Assembly (NCBI GenBank): GCA_963965975.1
Contig: OZ014417.1
Coordinates: 2,957,821-3,021,820 of the forward strand
DNA length: 64,000 nt
Reading direction: 5' to 3'
DNA from: Xestospongia bergquistia
Taxonomy: Eukaryota > Porifera > Demospongiae > Haplosclerida > Petrosiidae
Of this stretch, positions 38,778-50,738 are shown piece after piece. The position numbers and the translations under genes are program-made. Within the stretch, counting starts at the first letter, position 1. Each line of letters begins with the position of its first letter. The notes beneath the pieces were generated by a model. That model was not told the origin of the DNA. It worked only from the letters and a program-made list of their open reading frames with translations, and searched no databases.

Positions 38778-38989
38778 TGTAACAAAACGGCTTGATCAAC
38801 AACAACACAAAAACTAACAAAAGTATTATATATATATCATATCATGAAAATGTTCTAGAATGTTCTGTAGACTAATTATAACAAGTAGTAAATTATCCAT
38901 TGCTCATATGAATAGGTGCCTGGTCTGATTGTCTAATCATGTTCTATTATAGAGTGTTAATTATAATGAATATTAATACATTACAATAC
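38778..38989 (-). repeat. Single LTR of the Gypsy element
   Basis: Bounded by TGTAA at 38778 and TTACA at 38985-38989, a perfect 5-bp inverted end pair of the TG...CA type. Directly inside, on the minus strand, comes TTGGCGCAGTGGGTAGGAT, where a primer-binding site (starting TGG) is expected. No second LTR was found. Confidence 0.65.
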
Positions 38990-39765
38990 CAATATATACA
39001 ATCAGGTATTCTTATTAATAACAGTAAACTCCTATTAAGGAGTAGTTTATGATGCTTTTTTGGACAATAATTAGATATTTAAATCATCCTTAGGACAACA
39101 AATTACAGGACAAAATAGTGGTAAACTTTATCTTAAGGTTTTTGATTCTAAAATATCAATACCCTAGATAATAATTTAATTGAAACAATTATCAAGTAGC
39201 CTTTGATGAAGTGATAAGATCACATGACTAGTAAAGTTTGAGACACTAATAAAATTAGAAGATTTAATTTGTGCGCTTATGACAATTGAGAGACATACAT
39301 GTGACTCATATATCATATATACATGTACACAAATATACTTGAACATGATTTGATTGGACCAATAATTTTATAGTTGTCAACAGACTAGTTTCCATATTTG
39401 TAAAGTGTTCAGACTGTAAACTAAGATAGAGGTAGGTAAAAAGTAAAGAAACTACAAGGGACTCATAACAAAAAGAACCTTCAAGATTTTGGAAATCTTA
39501 TCTGTGTTTATTAGTTTAGTTTCTCAATTATCATGATGTAATGAATAGTAGTTGGATCATCCTGAGAGGACGGCCGTAACGAGTAGGTGTGGTCAATAAA
39601 CTGACACTATACATTAGATCATACACCTTAAAGAAATGAGGTATGAGGTGACATTTTTTTCAGGATCACCTTAGTACTGTACTCTCTCTATGTACGTACA
39701 TCAACACTTTTTCCTGGTCCAATAATTAAAGATGAGGATACTAGTCTCAATGGAAGTTGATGAAA
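38990..39765 (-). repeat. Copy of RAB3GAP2 intron 1 / exon 1 region (block D4)
   Basis: Collinear with 36130-36625: ATCAGGTATTCTTATTAATA, GGACTCATAA, GAGTAGGTGTGGTCAATAAA. It ends with a truncated exon 1 copy (39702-39756, TCAACACTTTTTCCTGGTCC) that has lost the ATG end. It carries an extra 160-bp stretch (39230-39400) absent from the main gene. Confidence 0.8.
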
Positions 39766-41214
39766 ATAAAGAGATACATTTGTCATATAGTGGGACAGCT
39801 TCAAAATGCATACTTATATAAATATATAATAATAATTACAAAAATATAAGTAGGTAAAAGAATATCTTTGCAGCCATAACAGAAATATATACACATACAG
39901 TGATCAGAACACCATAGCAGATAACAAGTAACAAAATATGAGCTAGGTATAGAAATGAACATTCAGATAACTGGTTTATATAATGTAGAATAATGTAGAA
40001 TTGACAGATCATTTACTATGAGAGTGTTGCCAAAGATGGACATTGACAAATTAAAGTTGATTGTCATTTTGACACTATTAAATAGATTTATTTTAAAATC
40101 TATTTTATATTGTTGGCAAAACTATTCTTAACAAGCTTACCAGTCTAGCTATTGCATGAAGGGAATGTTATGATAAGTACAAACCATTCTAAAGTCTCTT
40201 ATAAATCAAATACAATATAATGTAAGATACAGACCCATTAATAATGTTTATGACTATAACTCAGTATTTATGCTTTTTAAAGGCTTGCTACTGTTTTAAT
40301 ATAGCCAATGTTTATTAAAATACAAAAAGCATTGGTTAAAGATTTATATAAGGCTTCTTTTTAGGAAATGTCTTAAACCTCTTATGTGACCATATTGGTT
40401 GACTCTTTTGATGCATTAGCAAAAGAGGAGGATGTAGATGAATATACTAAAGATATTTGCATTACATAAGACTTATATAATCTTATATATACAATTTGAT
40501 ACTATATACAGCTTTATTTAATACTAACACCATATATGTATACCAATATTAATAAGGGAGTGGACACATAGGTTAGTTTGGTTTGTTCTTATATAAACAC
40601 AGGAGGGATAGGTCAAGCCATTCCCTTAGATACAGTACAATATAATGTATGGTTATGTTAAATAAAGTTGTATGTAATTTCATGTACACAATATATTAAC
40701 ATATAGGCTTAATTGAAAACCAACACATGTATACACCAATATCAATAAGAGGAGTGGACAAAGAGGATAGACTTGGTTTGTTCTTATAAAATTTCACTAA
40801 TGCACAACTTATATTTAAAGGGCATACTACACACAAAGGCAACAATTAAATAGTAATTGGTTCAAACAGTTAACTATCCAGTCACTGATGATAATAAAAG
40901 GGCTATATCTTAGCAATAACATAGGGTATATATTAAGAGAGTAAAATAAGATTATTTACATGTAGCTATCTAAAACTTTATGAATCTTTCACAGTAAGAC
41001 TTAATAATTATGCTAGCAACATAATTTATAGTCACTTTGTTTGGAGATGATTACTTTAACTTAATAATAAATGAACTAAAAATGAAAAAAAATTATGCCA
41101 TGGGCAATAGAACTATGTTTGTTTTCATGTTTAATGAAAACCATAACATACAAAATCATTCTAAAGTATTTAATAAACATTCCACACAAAAAAGTGAAAG
41201 TCAATTAAGGTCCT
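39766..41214. repeat. 3' flank shared by family genes (also at 56540-57660 and 61940-63220)
   Basis: Shared words include TCATTTTGACACTATTAAA, ATTTTATATTGTTGGCAAAA, GCAAAAGAGGAGGATGTAG, AAAGATATTTGCATTACATA and AGGGAGTGGAC. Three copies define the tandem units that carry family members. No gene seen. Confidence 0.8.
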
Positions 41215-41520
41215 TACCCTAATATAACAACCAAGATCACAAGCGAAAATAAAGTCACCAAAAAAACATACCAATTCACTATCAATCCAAATACTAATAC
41301 ATAAATGTAGTAAAGGATCCAATCTCTGCCAGATCCAATAATAGCACAGCAAACAAAAAACCAACTAACATAGCAATATACAAATAGCAAAGAATGATAT
41401 GAACAGGTCTCTTAAAAGGATAACTAAACTTGTACCAAAAATTAAGATTCTTAATATCCTGATAGTCTCCAAAAAGATGTTTTAATAGCTTTCTAGTGTT
41501 TCCACATAATCTGTTCTACT
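41215..41520 (-). pseudogene. C-terminal relic of a membrane-family gene
   Basis: Matches the C-terminal part of E (42330-42620): the codons for the YPFKRPVHIILC segment, the following segments and the SDxxxILYYI region are present but frameshifted. The match is cut at about 41520, where a copy of the RAB3GAP2 upstream region begins. It follows the standard family 3' flank, so it was once a complete gene whose 5' three quarters were deleted. Confidence 0.8.
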
Positions 41521-42110
41521 TTTAAGTATATCATAAATTAACAAGTAAAGAAAACAACAGGAGACTCATAATAAAAGGAACATTCAAAAGTTTGGAAATC
41601 TTATTTGTGTTTATCTGATGTACTGTATAGCATTCTGGCCATCACGAGTAGGTGTGGTCAATAAACTGACACTATTATACACTAGATACTAGACCTTAAA
41701 TAAACGAGGTGCCGTTCTTTCAGGATCACCTTAGTATTGTACTCTCTCTTTCTACGTACGTACCTCAACACTTTCTCCTGGTCTAATAATTAAAGACGAG
41801 GACACTAGTCCCAATGGAACCTGCAGCCAATAATTCCATGTCCATTTTGAGAACGGGGAATTCTTACTAAATTAGTGTTAATTAGACAAACTACGCAGTC
41901 TTTTGTGTGGCTGTACATTTCTACAGATTATGGCTGATTCTGTTTTTAATCCATTATGTAACATAATAGTTATGTATTACATATGTAACAAAAAACTATA
42001 ATTTATGCAATGCAATGCAAAATAATGTAATGAGATTCAAAGTGTAAAGACAGTAGACAACAGTCTTATAAAAGATAATTAGTTTAAACCATCATCCAGT
42101 CATTAATGAC
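41521..42110 (-). repeat. Copy of RAB3GAP2 exon 1 and promoter region (block D5)
   Basis: Collinear with 36290-36920. The exon 1 copy is 41845-41764 and has a 5-bp net loss after the ninth codon, so its frame is broken. The upstream segment (TTAGTGTTAATTAGACAAAC, ATTATGTAACAT) is kept. Confidence 0.85.
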
Positions 42111-42204
42111 AATGAAAGGACTATTTTCGTGTTTAATGAAAACCATAATATACAAAATCATTCTAAAGTATTTAATAAACATTGCACACAAAATGTAAAA
42201 GTCA

Positions 42205-43998
42205 CTATAGGTCACACAATTTGTCTATTGACCCCAAGTACCTAATATATAGTAGTATAAAAAGTACAAGTAAAGCAATTGCAACTGATATAGCAACCAA
42301 GATTGCTGCAATAATAGCTAAAATAACAACTAATACCGCTGGCCAAAATAAAGTCACTAGAAACATATACCAATTCACTATCAATCCAAATACTAAAACA
42401 AAAATGTAGTAAGGATCACAAGCATTGTCAGATCCAATAATAGCACAGCAAATAAAAAACCCAACTAACATAGCAATATAAAAATAGCAAAGAATGATAT
42501 GAACAGGTCTCTTAAAAGGATAACCAAACTTGTACCAAAAATTGAGATCCTTAATATCCTGATAGTCTGCAAATTTGCTTTCATTAAGATGCCTTGATAG
42601 CTTTTCTAGTGTTTCTATATATTCTTCTCCTACTTTCTTTAACAGTACTGTTTTCTTTACTGAAGATTTTAGGCTTTTGAGAATATCTAAAATAACATCA
42701 ATTGGAAATTGTTGAGTCCAATAATGACACACAACAAAGAACATTACTATTCCAAATATTGGTGCTACATAGCCACATACTATAACATACCACATTTGAC
42801 CACTAGGACTGTAGTTAATATTAACAGTTGGGGGGGAAGTAGTGTGGTTCACAGATAAAACATTATTAATAGTCATTGGTGTTGTCGCCGCTTTATATCT
42901 TTCATTATATTCATTGTAGTACATACGCCCAATAGCAACAATCATACATATATGTAGTGCCATAAGCCCATAGCTATAGAGAACAAACATTATCTGAAAC
43001 ATTGCTCCTTTAAATATGCTTTCTTTGCCACGAATTTTTGCTACTGAATAAATTGTCCCTGCCAAGATGAAAACCCGAGCTATGTAGTTGAAACAAAGTG
43101 TTGAAAAAAAACTAAAGATAAACCCAAACCATGTAGTGACCTTTATCATATGAAGGTCATTATTATTAATAACCAGCTCAGTGCAAAGTTCAAAGACTGA
43201 CAGAATAAGGTTTACATAAAACAGCGTCTCTGCAAAAAACACACGAAAAACATCAATTAATGTAGTAATTGATCTTGGACAACACATGCACATATCTCTG
43301 CAACAATGAACTGGATCGGGTGACCTACTCCTTTCTTCGTCTTCTACTGTGGTTTCTTCCATCATGCTATCTTCTTCAGCAGTGAGGCTGTCTCTTTGGT
43401 CTTTTCTTTTACAACATAAGCACCTTAAACAACAAGAACTATCATTATTTAAATTATCTTTCCTCCATTGTTTCCACTCCTTACAAGTCTTAAAACGACG
43501 ATGGTAAACATGAAAAATTGTATCAATAAACGAGAAAAGCAAACCAATTCCACTAAAGATGGTTCCTAAAATCTTAAACCAATAGTCATAACTATCATTT
43601 CCAGCAACCTTATTTTTAATAAGTAGTACAAAACTTTTTGTGAACAAAGCCAAAAAGGATATAAATAATCCCCAGACACAAACTTCTTTAACAGTTGACC
43701 CAATAGGAGTGTCAGTGTAAATGTTTTTGAGACTTTTATATATACCTTTCACGCCAAGACTCTGTGCTTTCCTCACATGTTTTTTAATAAACACGTGATT
43801 ATCCCGACATAAATTCTGACAGCAGTCACATTCGAACATAGACATCAATTCATCACACGAACATGTGGAAAGGCAACAGCAACAACATTTTTCAAGACTA
43901 GACTCTGCTGTAATATCTTCTTGAATAGCAGCAGCAGCAGCTCCAACAAAGGTATGATAATGCTTGGATTGTTCTTCTTTTCTGATACTAATAGCCAT
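42205..43998 (-). CDS. Multi-pass membrane family protein, copy E (intact, 597 aa)
   Basis: Intact single-exon gene. Residues 38-60 form a dense cysteine cluster (EKCCCCCLSTCSCDEL and ECDCC), a plausible palmitoylation or metal-binding patch. Segment 1 is at about 104-126 and segment 2 at 139-163. HRRFKTCKEWKQWR (166-179) follows, then two cysteine groups, CCLRCLCC (189-196) and CCRDMCMCC (232-240). Further segments are at about 249-272, 289-315, 330-358, 411-434, 503-533 and 540-592. The loop at 360-408 carries NHT and other polar residues and is predicted outside. Start chosen at 43998 because the frame opens there (MAISIRKEEQ) and a TATA box lies about 200 bp upstream. Closest relatives are F and G. 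Function unknown. Confidence 0.92.
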   Translation of the reverse strand: MAISIRKEEQSKHYHTFVGAAAAAIQEDITAESSLEKCCCCCLSTCSCDELMSMFECDCCQNLCRDNHVFIKKHVRKAQSLGVKGIYKSLKNIYTDTPIGSTVKEVCVWGLFISFLALFTKSFVLLIKNKVAGNDSYDYWFKILGTIFSGIGLLFSFIDTIFHVYHRRFKTCKEWKQWRKDNLNNDSSCCLRCLCCKRKDQRDSLTAEEDSMMEETTVEDEERSRSPDPVHCCRDMCMCCPRSITTLIDVFRVFFAETLFYVNLILSVFELCTELVINNNDLHMIKVTTWFGFIFSFFSTLCFNYIARVFILAGTIYSVAKIRGKESIFKGAMFQIMFVLYSYGLMALHICMIVAIGRMYYNEYNERYKAATTPMTINNVLSVNHTTSPPTVNINYSPSGQMWYVIVCGYVAPIFGIVMFFVVCHYWTQQFPIDVILDILKSLKSSVKKTVLLKKVGEEYIETLEKLSRHLNESKFADYQDIKDLNFWYKFGYPFKRPVHIILCYFYIAMLVGFFICCAIIGSDNACDPYYIFVLVFGLIVNWYMFLVTLFWPAVLVVILAIIAAILVAISVAIALLVLFILLYIRYLGSIDKLCDL

Positions 43999-44194
43999 TA
44001 TTACAACTAGATCCTCTTCTACTTCTTATACAACAAGATCAACTTATAGAATCTTCAGGAGAGACTGCTTTGCTGAACAATCTATAACATCCTTCAAGTA
44101 CCTTATTTATACAAATTATCCACATAACTTAATAAAATTAGTAGGTGGTAGTGATAATAAACCACAAGCAAGGTGTAGACTACTGGTTTATTCT

Positions 44195-44202
44195 CTTATA
44201 TA
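44195..44202 (-). promoter_or_regulatory. TATA-like element upstream of E
   Basis: Minus-strand TATATAAG about 197 bp before the ATG; a similar element lies upstream of F (59842-59849). The spacing is longer than in A, A' and B, implying a longer 5' leader. Confidence 0.4.
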
Positions 44203-44204
44203 GG

Positions 44205-44540
44205 AACATCCCTTGAACTATTGAACGCTTCAAGTACTTCTAATTACTTAAGAGCTGTTGGATTGTAAGACATGCTATTGGAATAATTAATAAGTTTGGT
44301 TTAATAAATGATAATACAATTCTGAGCTCAAACTACATGTGTTAAAAATTATATCATACAGCACTAGAAACATTATGGTATCACAACTTTCAATACTGAT
44401 TACAGATATAGTGCATGTCCAGTGATGCAAGTCTGAGATTACCAGGTTTGAAATAAGTTTCAAAATTGGAAATTATTCATTTAGTGATAATTTAGTCCAT
44501 TGTGTGGTAGTTACTTCCTGAAGAAGAAATTATAATTCTT
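44205..44540. other. Spacer, nothing recognised
   Basis: AT-rich upstream sequence of gene E; similar words recur at 59870-60240 upstream of F. Confidence 0.5.
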
Positions 44541-45210
44541 TTGCCTTTATTGATCACTTTATAAATGTTTAGTAATTAAACAGATGTAGTGTGAAATGAC
44601 ACAGGATAAAATACAAGGTGTCCAACAACAAAAACATAATGTGATACAAGTCTCCATAGTAACAATATATAGTTTATACAGTAATTAGAGAGAAAAAGAG
44701 AGAGAGAGATTAGAGGTTCTATCATATGTAGGAGATTGAGACATAACAGATATAGTTTGTCACAGAGTCAGTTGCTGACAGGATTTGTTTACCAGTCTAG
44801 ACAGGAGGAAGAAAGGAGAAAATAAAGAGAGGAGGGTGGTTTTAAAAAGTTCACTGACAGATCAAAGTAGATAATTATATGTTTACCTTGGAATATGCAC
44901 CAATAGAGCCATCATTAAATCCAATCATTACTACACTAGATATCTGAGATATATTAGACCTATACAATATAATATATATAATGTACTATTGTGTCCTTTA
45001 GAGTAACTTACTTTAATTGTAATAATACTGGAATGACTATACAAGCAGTAGTTGATGGTCTAATAGAGATGTAATGAACATCAATTAGCAACAAAATTAA
45101 CAGCCTAATAATCATCACTTTAGTTGTGATGTTTCTCTTATTAATCCTTAAAAATGGTTCTGATTGTTTGAAAAAATACTTTCATCTAAATTAGGAGCAT
45201 CTATAAATAA
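44541..45210 (-). pseudogene. RAB3GAP2 exons 3-6 relic (block D1)
   Basis: Order on the minus strand: a degenerate exon 6 remnant (44715-44800, with the shortened GA tract at its left), exon 5 (about 44960-44887, intact sequence), exon 4 (about 45061-45012) and a decayed exon 3 (about 45203-45115). Splice sites around exon 5 are kept. Exons on both sides are missing. Confidence 0.85.
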
Positions 45211-45646
45211 AATAACAATATTAATAATAAAGATTTATATAAGGCTTCTTTTTGGGAAATGTCTTAAACCTCTTATGTGACCATATTGGTAGACTCTTTT
45301 GATGCATTAGCAAAAATACCAATATTAATAAGGGAGTGAACAATTAATACATACAAACAACTACAGCTGTCTTAACATTATTATATAATAATAATATAGT
45401 TGATATAGACACATTGTGGTAAGACAATACGCCAAAATACTACAAGTCGGAAGTAAATCTAGATTGTAAATTATTTTAGAATGACCCAGTCCTGTTCATA
45501 GTTAGTGAGAAATGAAATCAAAGAGATAACAATTGTTCATTGAAGTAATGCTTATGTTCCTTCAGTACAAGATTATATCTCATTTGTAATAGACAAAATA
45601 GATATATAATTGGATTATTAACAGTAAGTTTGTTCTGTCAAGATAA

Positions 45647-46930
45647 CTGTTGACTTAACTTATAGTTTGAAGGATATTGTGCAGTAGTTCTACTGAGAAC
45701 TTTAGACTCAACGTGGAACAACATTTCAGACATGGTCTGTCGAACACTTAAATGATCAGCAATATCTGATATCTAATTCGAAATAAAAGAGACTCATAAT
45801 TGGATTGTGCACGCACACCACACACACACACACACACACACTAACACAATGACGTTTTGCTTTAAAACAGCAAGGAGGTTATATAAGTGGAAGAAGTAAC
45901 CAAAATTATCTGATTAGTCAAAAGAGGTGATTATATTTCTTAGTTATTCTTCACCTTTTCTTAGTCACATGTACATGTAAATAATGTTAATACAATGAGT
46001 CTAATAAAGCCTTTCCTCATGTACATTCTAGTTTTATATTGACAGCTTTTGGGCTTCTAAAGTGCATAGTTCACTTGGTTTCAGAATTCTAATCCAATTT
46101 TACAAAATACTATAATTTAGTATGGGACTTTGTTTCTTTTAAAATATACCTAATTACCAAGTACTACCTACATTGATATAATCATAGATTATAAAGAAAC
46201 CATGATATAACAAAGTTATAGTGTAAAATGAAGTCCCAACCAAGATTATGAAGTGTCTTACATATAAACTTACTGGGCGTACAGGTGGATAGTGAAAGTT
46301 CGGACCAAAGTTGGTAGTCACCTATAATAAACATGCAATAAGACAATATTATTATAAACTTAAAATAGACAACATTATGAACCCTACAATATCACTATAG
46401 GAACACTAATGTAAAACTATGGTAACACTACACTGTAAAAATTGATTAGTTAATTTAACCAATACATGGTTATGTGGGTTGCATATGTAAAAAGTAACCT
46501 TAATACTACTTTGATTACTAATGTACTATGAAATTATTGGTTATGTAGCTACATAAACAGTAGGACATTAGTAATGAAAACAGTATTATGCTTACTTTTC
46601 TAGCAAAAATAAGTTTGTAATTGCAACCTGTATAACCAAATAATGGTTAAATCAACCAATCATTTTTTACAGTGTAATGTAACACTAATGTAAAACTATG
46701 GTAACACTAATGTAAAACTATGGTAACACTATTGGTACTAATACTATACTAATAATATGGTAGCATTACAGTAATACTATATGGGTATGCCTCATGTTGT
46801 ACCACTTTAGAGGGATGGATTTTAATCTAATCTCATCACCTAGTAACCAATGAATATGATTAAACTTACCACAGCAAATTTATAGAATGATAAGGTTTGA
46901 TATAAAGTCCCTCTGTTGATGTCTGCGGCT
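45647..46930 (-). CDS. 3'-terminal exons of an unrecognised conserved-looking gene
   Basis: Three minus-strand exons fit together. The first, about 46928-46871, reads YTEAADINRGTLYQTLSFYK and ends before GTAAGT. The second, about 46320-46272, reads VTTNFGPNFHYPPVRP, with AG before it and GTAAGT after it. The third, about 45773-45647, follows TTCGAATTAG and reads DIADHLSVRQTMSEMLFHVE on to YPSNYKLSQQLS and a stop at 45649-45647. The composition is that of a globular protein. I do not recognise it. The 5' part is absent: right of 46935 the sequence is duplicated RAB3GAP2 intron, so this is a truncated gene or its upstream exons lie elsewhere. Its second intron holds a MITE. Confidence 0.5.
45817..45841. 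repeat. (CA)n microsatellite
   Basis: About 12 CA units. Confidence 0.9.
46431..46674. mobile_element. 244-bp MITE with ~57-bp terminal inverted repeats and TA target duplication
   Basis: The left end, CACTGTAAAAATTGATTAG, and the right end, whose complement is CACTGTAAAAAATGATTGG, continue as near-perfect inverted repeats for about 57 bases (through a GGTTAT...GGTTGC part). TA flanks both sides (46429-46430 and 46675-46676), as expected for Tc1/mariner-type elements. No coding capacity. Around it GGTAACACTAATGTAAAACTA is tandemly repeated (46400-46430 and 46680-46740). Confidence 0.85.
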
Positions 46931-46934
46931 TCCG

Positions 46935-49900
46935 TATATTCCCTATTAGTCTCTCTCCTTTACAATTTCTGTTAGATAAAAGAGTAGTCATCAAACTGTT
47001 CAGTAAAGGTGATGAGACCAACAATTGAGTGGTTAAGAAAAATACTGTCTATCAATCCACTCACCAGAAGTACATAAAAGTCCAAAACTATACTCTTGAG
47101 TGAGATTATAAAAAGTGGAGCTTGACTTACTATTAGTCACTAATAATAGACTGAAGTTTAATAGTACCATCATGCCAATAATGGCCAGGTTAACAATTTG
47201 AAACTTCAGGTCATCAGTAACTAGTGTAGTACTTAAATATACATAAATGAAGAATTTCTGTGATACAGAGCGAACTTTATTAAACTGCAACAGCACTTAT
47301 CATTATTGATAGTATACTGACTTAAAACACAGATCAGGTTAATCTTTAAAATTATGCTTGTAGCTTATTGGTTACTTAATAACAGTATTGTGGACATTGA
47401 GACATCTTACTTTTTGTCTATGTTCTATGTTTTAGTTTATTTATTTTCTACTAAATATTAAAATGATTTAGTCCTTATATTATAATTACCTTAATTGATT
47501 AGTACATTTGGTAGTTAGAATAATGTACATAATAGAAACAGAGTATGCTCAGAAGATAAATTGATAAACCATTCCCATCAGGTATATAACCTGAGATATA
47601 TTCATTGTGGTCATATAAATAAAACATAGCTACATTTGGCCAAATTAAACCATGCTTCATTATAACAATATTATAATAATAAAAATAGTACTGCTACTAT
47701 AAGGGACAATATTATTACTATGTTTTAAAATCAGAGAATTCGTAAAACTATTAAAGACATTTTCTTAAATAACAGAACTCAATCACTCACAACCAAATTA
47801 AAAATATTCATTGATTGATATGTAGAACATTGGTTACTTTATATAATTTGATTTTATTTGGTACTCTAAAAAGTCACATACAACAATAGATTAAATTAAG
47901 AAATGGACATATCACAATATACAGATACACACATACACACACGTGTGCATGGTCCAAAATGAACTTAGAATTGTCGGCATGGCACGTGCAAATCTAATAA
48001 AAACATGGAAATAGCAACCAAATAAAACAAGCCCATAGTTGCTATATAAAACTGAAACATGGCCACAATGTCCATAGCAGCCATATAAAAAGTGATAACA
48101 AAGGAACTACATAGCAAATGGTCATAGTAGTCAGCTGAATAAGCTGGTAACATGTGGAGTAAATTTCAGAGACCTGATATCACATGTTAGATGCTAACTG
48201 AGATGACAATCTGTGATAAACATCTACAAAATGCAAACCATTGATTTTAAACTTTCCTTTATCTTTGTCTTACTTGCACTTAAATTAACAGATTGAAACT
48301 AACATTTTATGAAAAAAATAAATATTAACAAAAACAGTACAATGTCCTAATTGTTAATTTTTAAAATTAGGAATTGTATGTCTAATCAATTTAAGATAAA
48401 AACTGTTTTGGGAATTTTGTTTGGTAGAGAATATTCCATATAAATTATGTCCGTACAAGCTACATGTGCGCAGTATATGTAATGTATTTGAAAACAACTC
48501 ACCAAGAAGATGAAAGTTGCCAGATCAAGTTGAAGAGACTCTGGTATACTTGGTTTAATGTTAACAGGAGTTAATTCAGCAACATCTACTGACAATTTAA
48601 ATTTGATAGAATCTGTAATATCAGAAAGCAAACAATCAATATCAGGTACTCTGGTATCAAAACATCCAATCAAGTCTGATAAGTTTATTTCCTGTGTTAC
48701 TCGTTTGACAGGTACATAAGTCTGGAAATATAATTTCAGCAATTGTGCAATGCATTCAGACGAGGTTGGAGTGAGGTTACAGAGCTTAGTTAACAACTAT
48801 AAAGGAAAAGATTGTTGTTAGTATGTTAAATGTGTTAAACATCTTTTAACTCATTTCATTAAAGTCAAGTAGTCTTGTCTCCAGACTTGCTTAAAAAGAG
48901 AAAAGGTTTAGGTAATTGAGAGCATTAGAAACAAGACTACTACTTTGGCTCATGTCCTTATCAATAATTATGTATATTGTGTTATTATGGAAATGATTCT
49001 ATACAAAATTAAGATCTCATTACACATTCTTGTATCTAAATTGGATGTTTATATTGAGTTTGAGAAAGATTTTACCACTTCTGGTCACTTTGTTAGTCAT
49101 TGTTATAACCAATATAGCTATATTGTTAATTCTACATACTTCAAGTATTCCTCTTCTAGGTAAATAGATGCACAGACATTGTGCTCTACTCTGTGACTCT
49201 GAAGGATCAGACACAACTAACCAACCACACTGAGCTTCACGATATCCTACAAATATAATAGAAAAGATAAAATAAAAAACAATAATGAGTATCTCATAAA
49301 TACAATAATGTAAGTATTATTATATATGCTAACACAATAGTCAACTGTTCTGTACAGTTTGTATATCTTTCCACATTCTTCTTATAACTAGACTAACAGT
49401 ATCTAGTAATAATACTCGTCCAAAACCATCTACTAAGGCAGCTAAATTACCAATTGGAGATACCACTATACTGTTGACCTGTCGTCTAATATCAGGTATA
49501 TTAGTACTGTGAGATATGAGAGAAAGAGAGATGGAAATAAAAAAGTGACCATAAGCATCAAATGCATTTTATAGTGTACAATATGTATACCTCATTGATA
49601 AATTTAGAGTGCGTTGTTGTTTTTCTTCAGGTGGTTTAGTTGGTGTCTGGACAACGCTACTCTTCCCTCCTCCCAACCAAACCATCCTGATGCCTGAGAT
49701 AACTTTCCTAGAACAGCACTAGTCATACGTGATGCCATTTCATGTACTACTTCAGTAACATTTATGGTACCAGCATCCTATCACAGAACAACAGAACAAT
49801 ATAAATTTGTCAATATGTAAAAATTAAATTAGTTACAAAGTCACAATTCTAATTTCTTATAATACTTTTGCCTTTATTGATCACTTTATAAAAGTTTAGT

Positions 49901-50607
49901 AATTAAACAGATGTAGTGTGAAATGACACAGAAGAAAAGTACAAGGTGTCCAACAACAAAAACATAACGTGATACAAGTCTCCATAGCTTGGAGATAGAG
50001 ACATAACAGATAATTCCGTCAAAGAGTCAGTTGCTGATAGGATTTGTTTACCAGTCTAGACAGGAGGAAAGAAGGGAGAAAATAAAGAGAAAAAGGGTGA
50101 TTATAAAAATAAATAGAGCCATCATTAAATCCAATCATTACTACACTAGATATCTGAGATATATTAGACCTATATAATATAATATATATAATGATCAAAA
50201 AATACTAGTTTTTAAATAATATTTTCGCTTAATTAAAGTTTAGATTTCATGTATATTATTATGATTAATTATTCAGGAGTCTTCTTATAGCCAAATTAAT
50301 CTGGACTATAACCACACATAATGCAATTTAGAGGTCTTGTGCAATCAGCTTGCCTCACAGTCCATGGAAAGGAATGATTATATGAGACTAGTAATAACAA
50401 CATTAGGAAAAGGCTGATGTCATACTATAGAAGTTATAACTTGTCAGTGTGATAGCAATATATACAATCAGCTATTTCTATTAATAACAGTAAACTCCTA
50501 TTAAGGAGTATTGTAATGATACTCCTTTGGACAATAATTAGATATTTAAATCATCCTGGTAAACGAGGTGCCGTTCTTTCAGGATCACACTAGTATTGTA
50601 CTCTCTC
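46935..50607 (-). pseudogene. Shrunken RAB3GAP2 duplicate (block D2)
   Basis: In RAB3GAP2 orientation, with internal deletions. It comprises an intron 18 part (46935-48500), a complete open exon 18 (48796-48503, 98 codons, including LSDLIGCFDTRVPDIDCLLS), and intron 17 to about 49110. Then come direct jumps to exon 12 (about 49243-49140), exon 11 (about 49506-49368) and exon 10 (about 49777-49592, one C lost in a C-run near 49673). Next are a stretch like 44540-44650 (49850-49990), exon 6 relic and exon 5 (to 50175), and intron 1 sequence (50210-50607). Exons 1-4, 7-9 and 13-17 are missing. The right junction at about 50607 is the left border of nucleoporin sequence. Confidence 0.88.
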
Positions 50608-50738
50608 AGTTCATTGTGTTTTAAAGAGACAGAATAATGTTATAAATGTACGTTGGTACTTGTACATGTTTTGAGGTCTTTAATGTTTTTAATACTGTTT
50701 TTTTTCTATCATGATCTTTTTTTGTTATTTACATGTAG

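Larger units (their letters stand above)
36930..38989 (-). mobile_element. Truncated, decayed Ty3/Gypsy LTR retrotransposon
   Basis: On the minus strand the order is LTR, primer-binding-like site, gag, zinc knuckle, aspartic protease and the start of reverse transcriptase; the element then stops inside the RT N-terminus at about 36935. RT finger and palm, RNase H, integrase and the second LTR are absent. The truncation point abuts DNA that also occurs at 42085-42110 (TAGTTTAAACCATCATCCAGTCATTAATGA-like), so the element lies within the duplicated RAB3GAP2 upstream sequence. Stops and frameshifts show it is dead. Confidence 0.85.

Noticed and set aside
38755-38778. tRNA gene suggested by GGCGCAGTGGGTAG
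   Set aside because: Only an A-box-like word directly inside the LTR; better explained as the primer-binding region.
41037-41222. 61-aa plus-strand frame
   Set aside because: Lies in the duplicated 3' flank; not conserved at 57500 or 63150.
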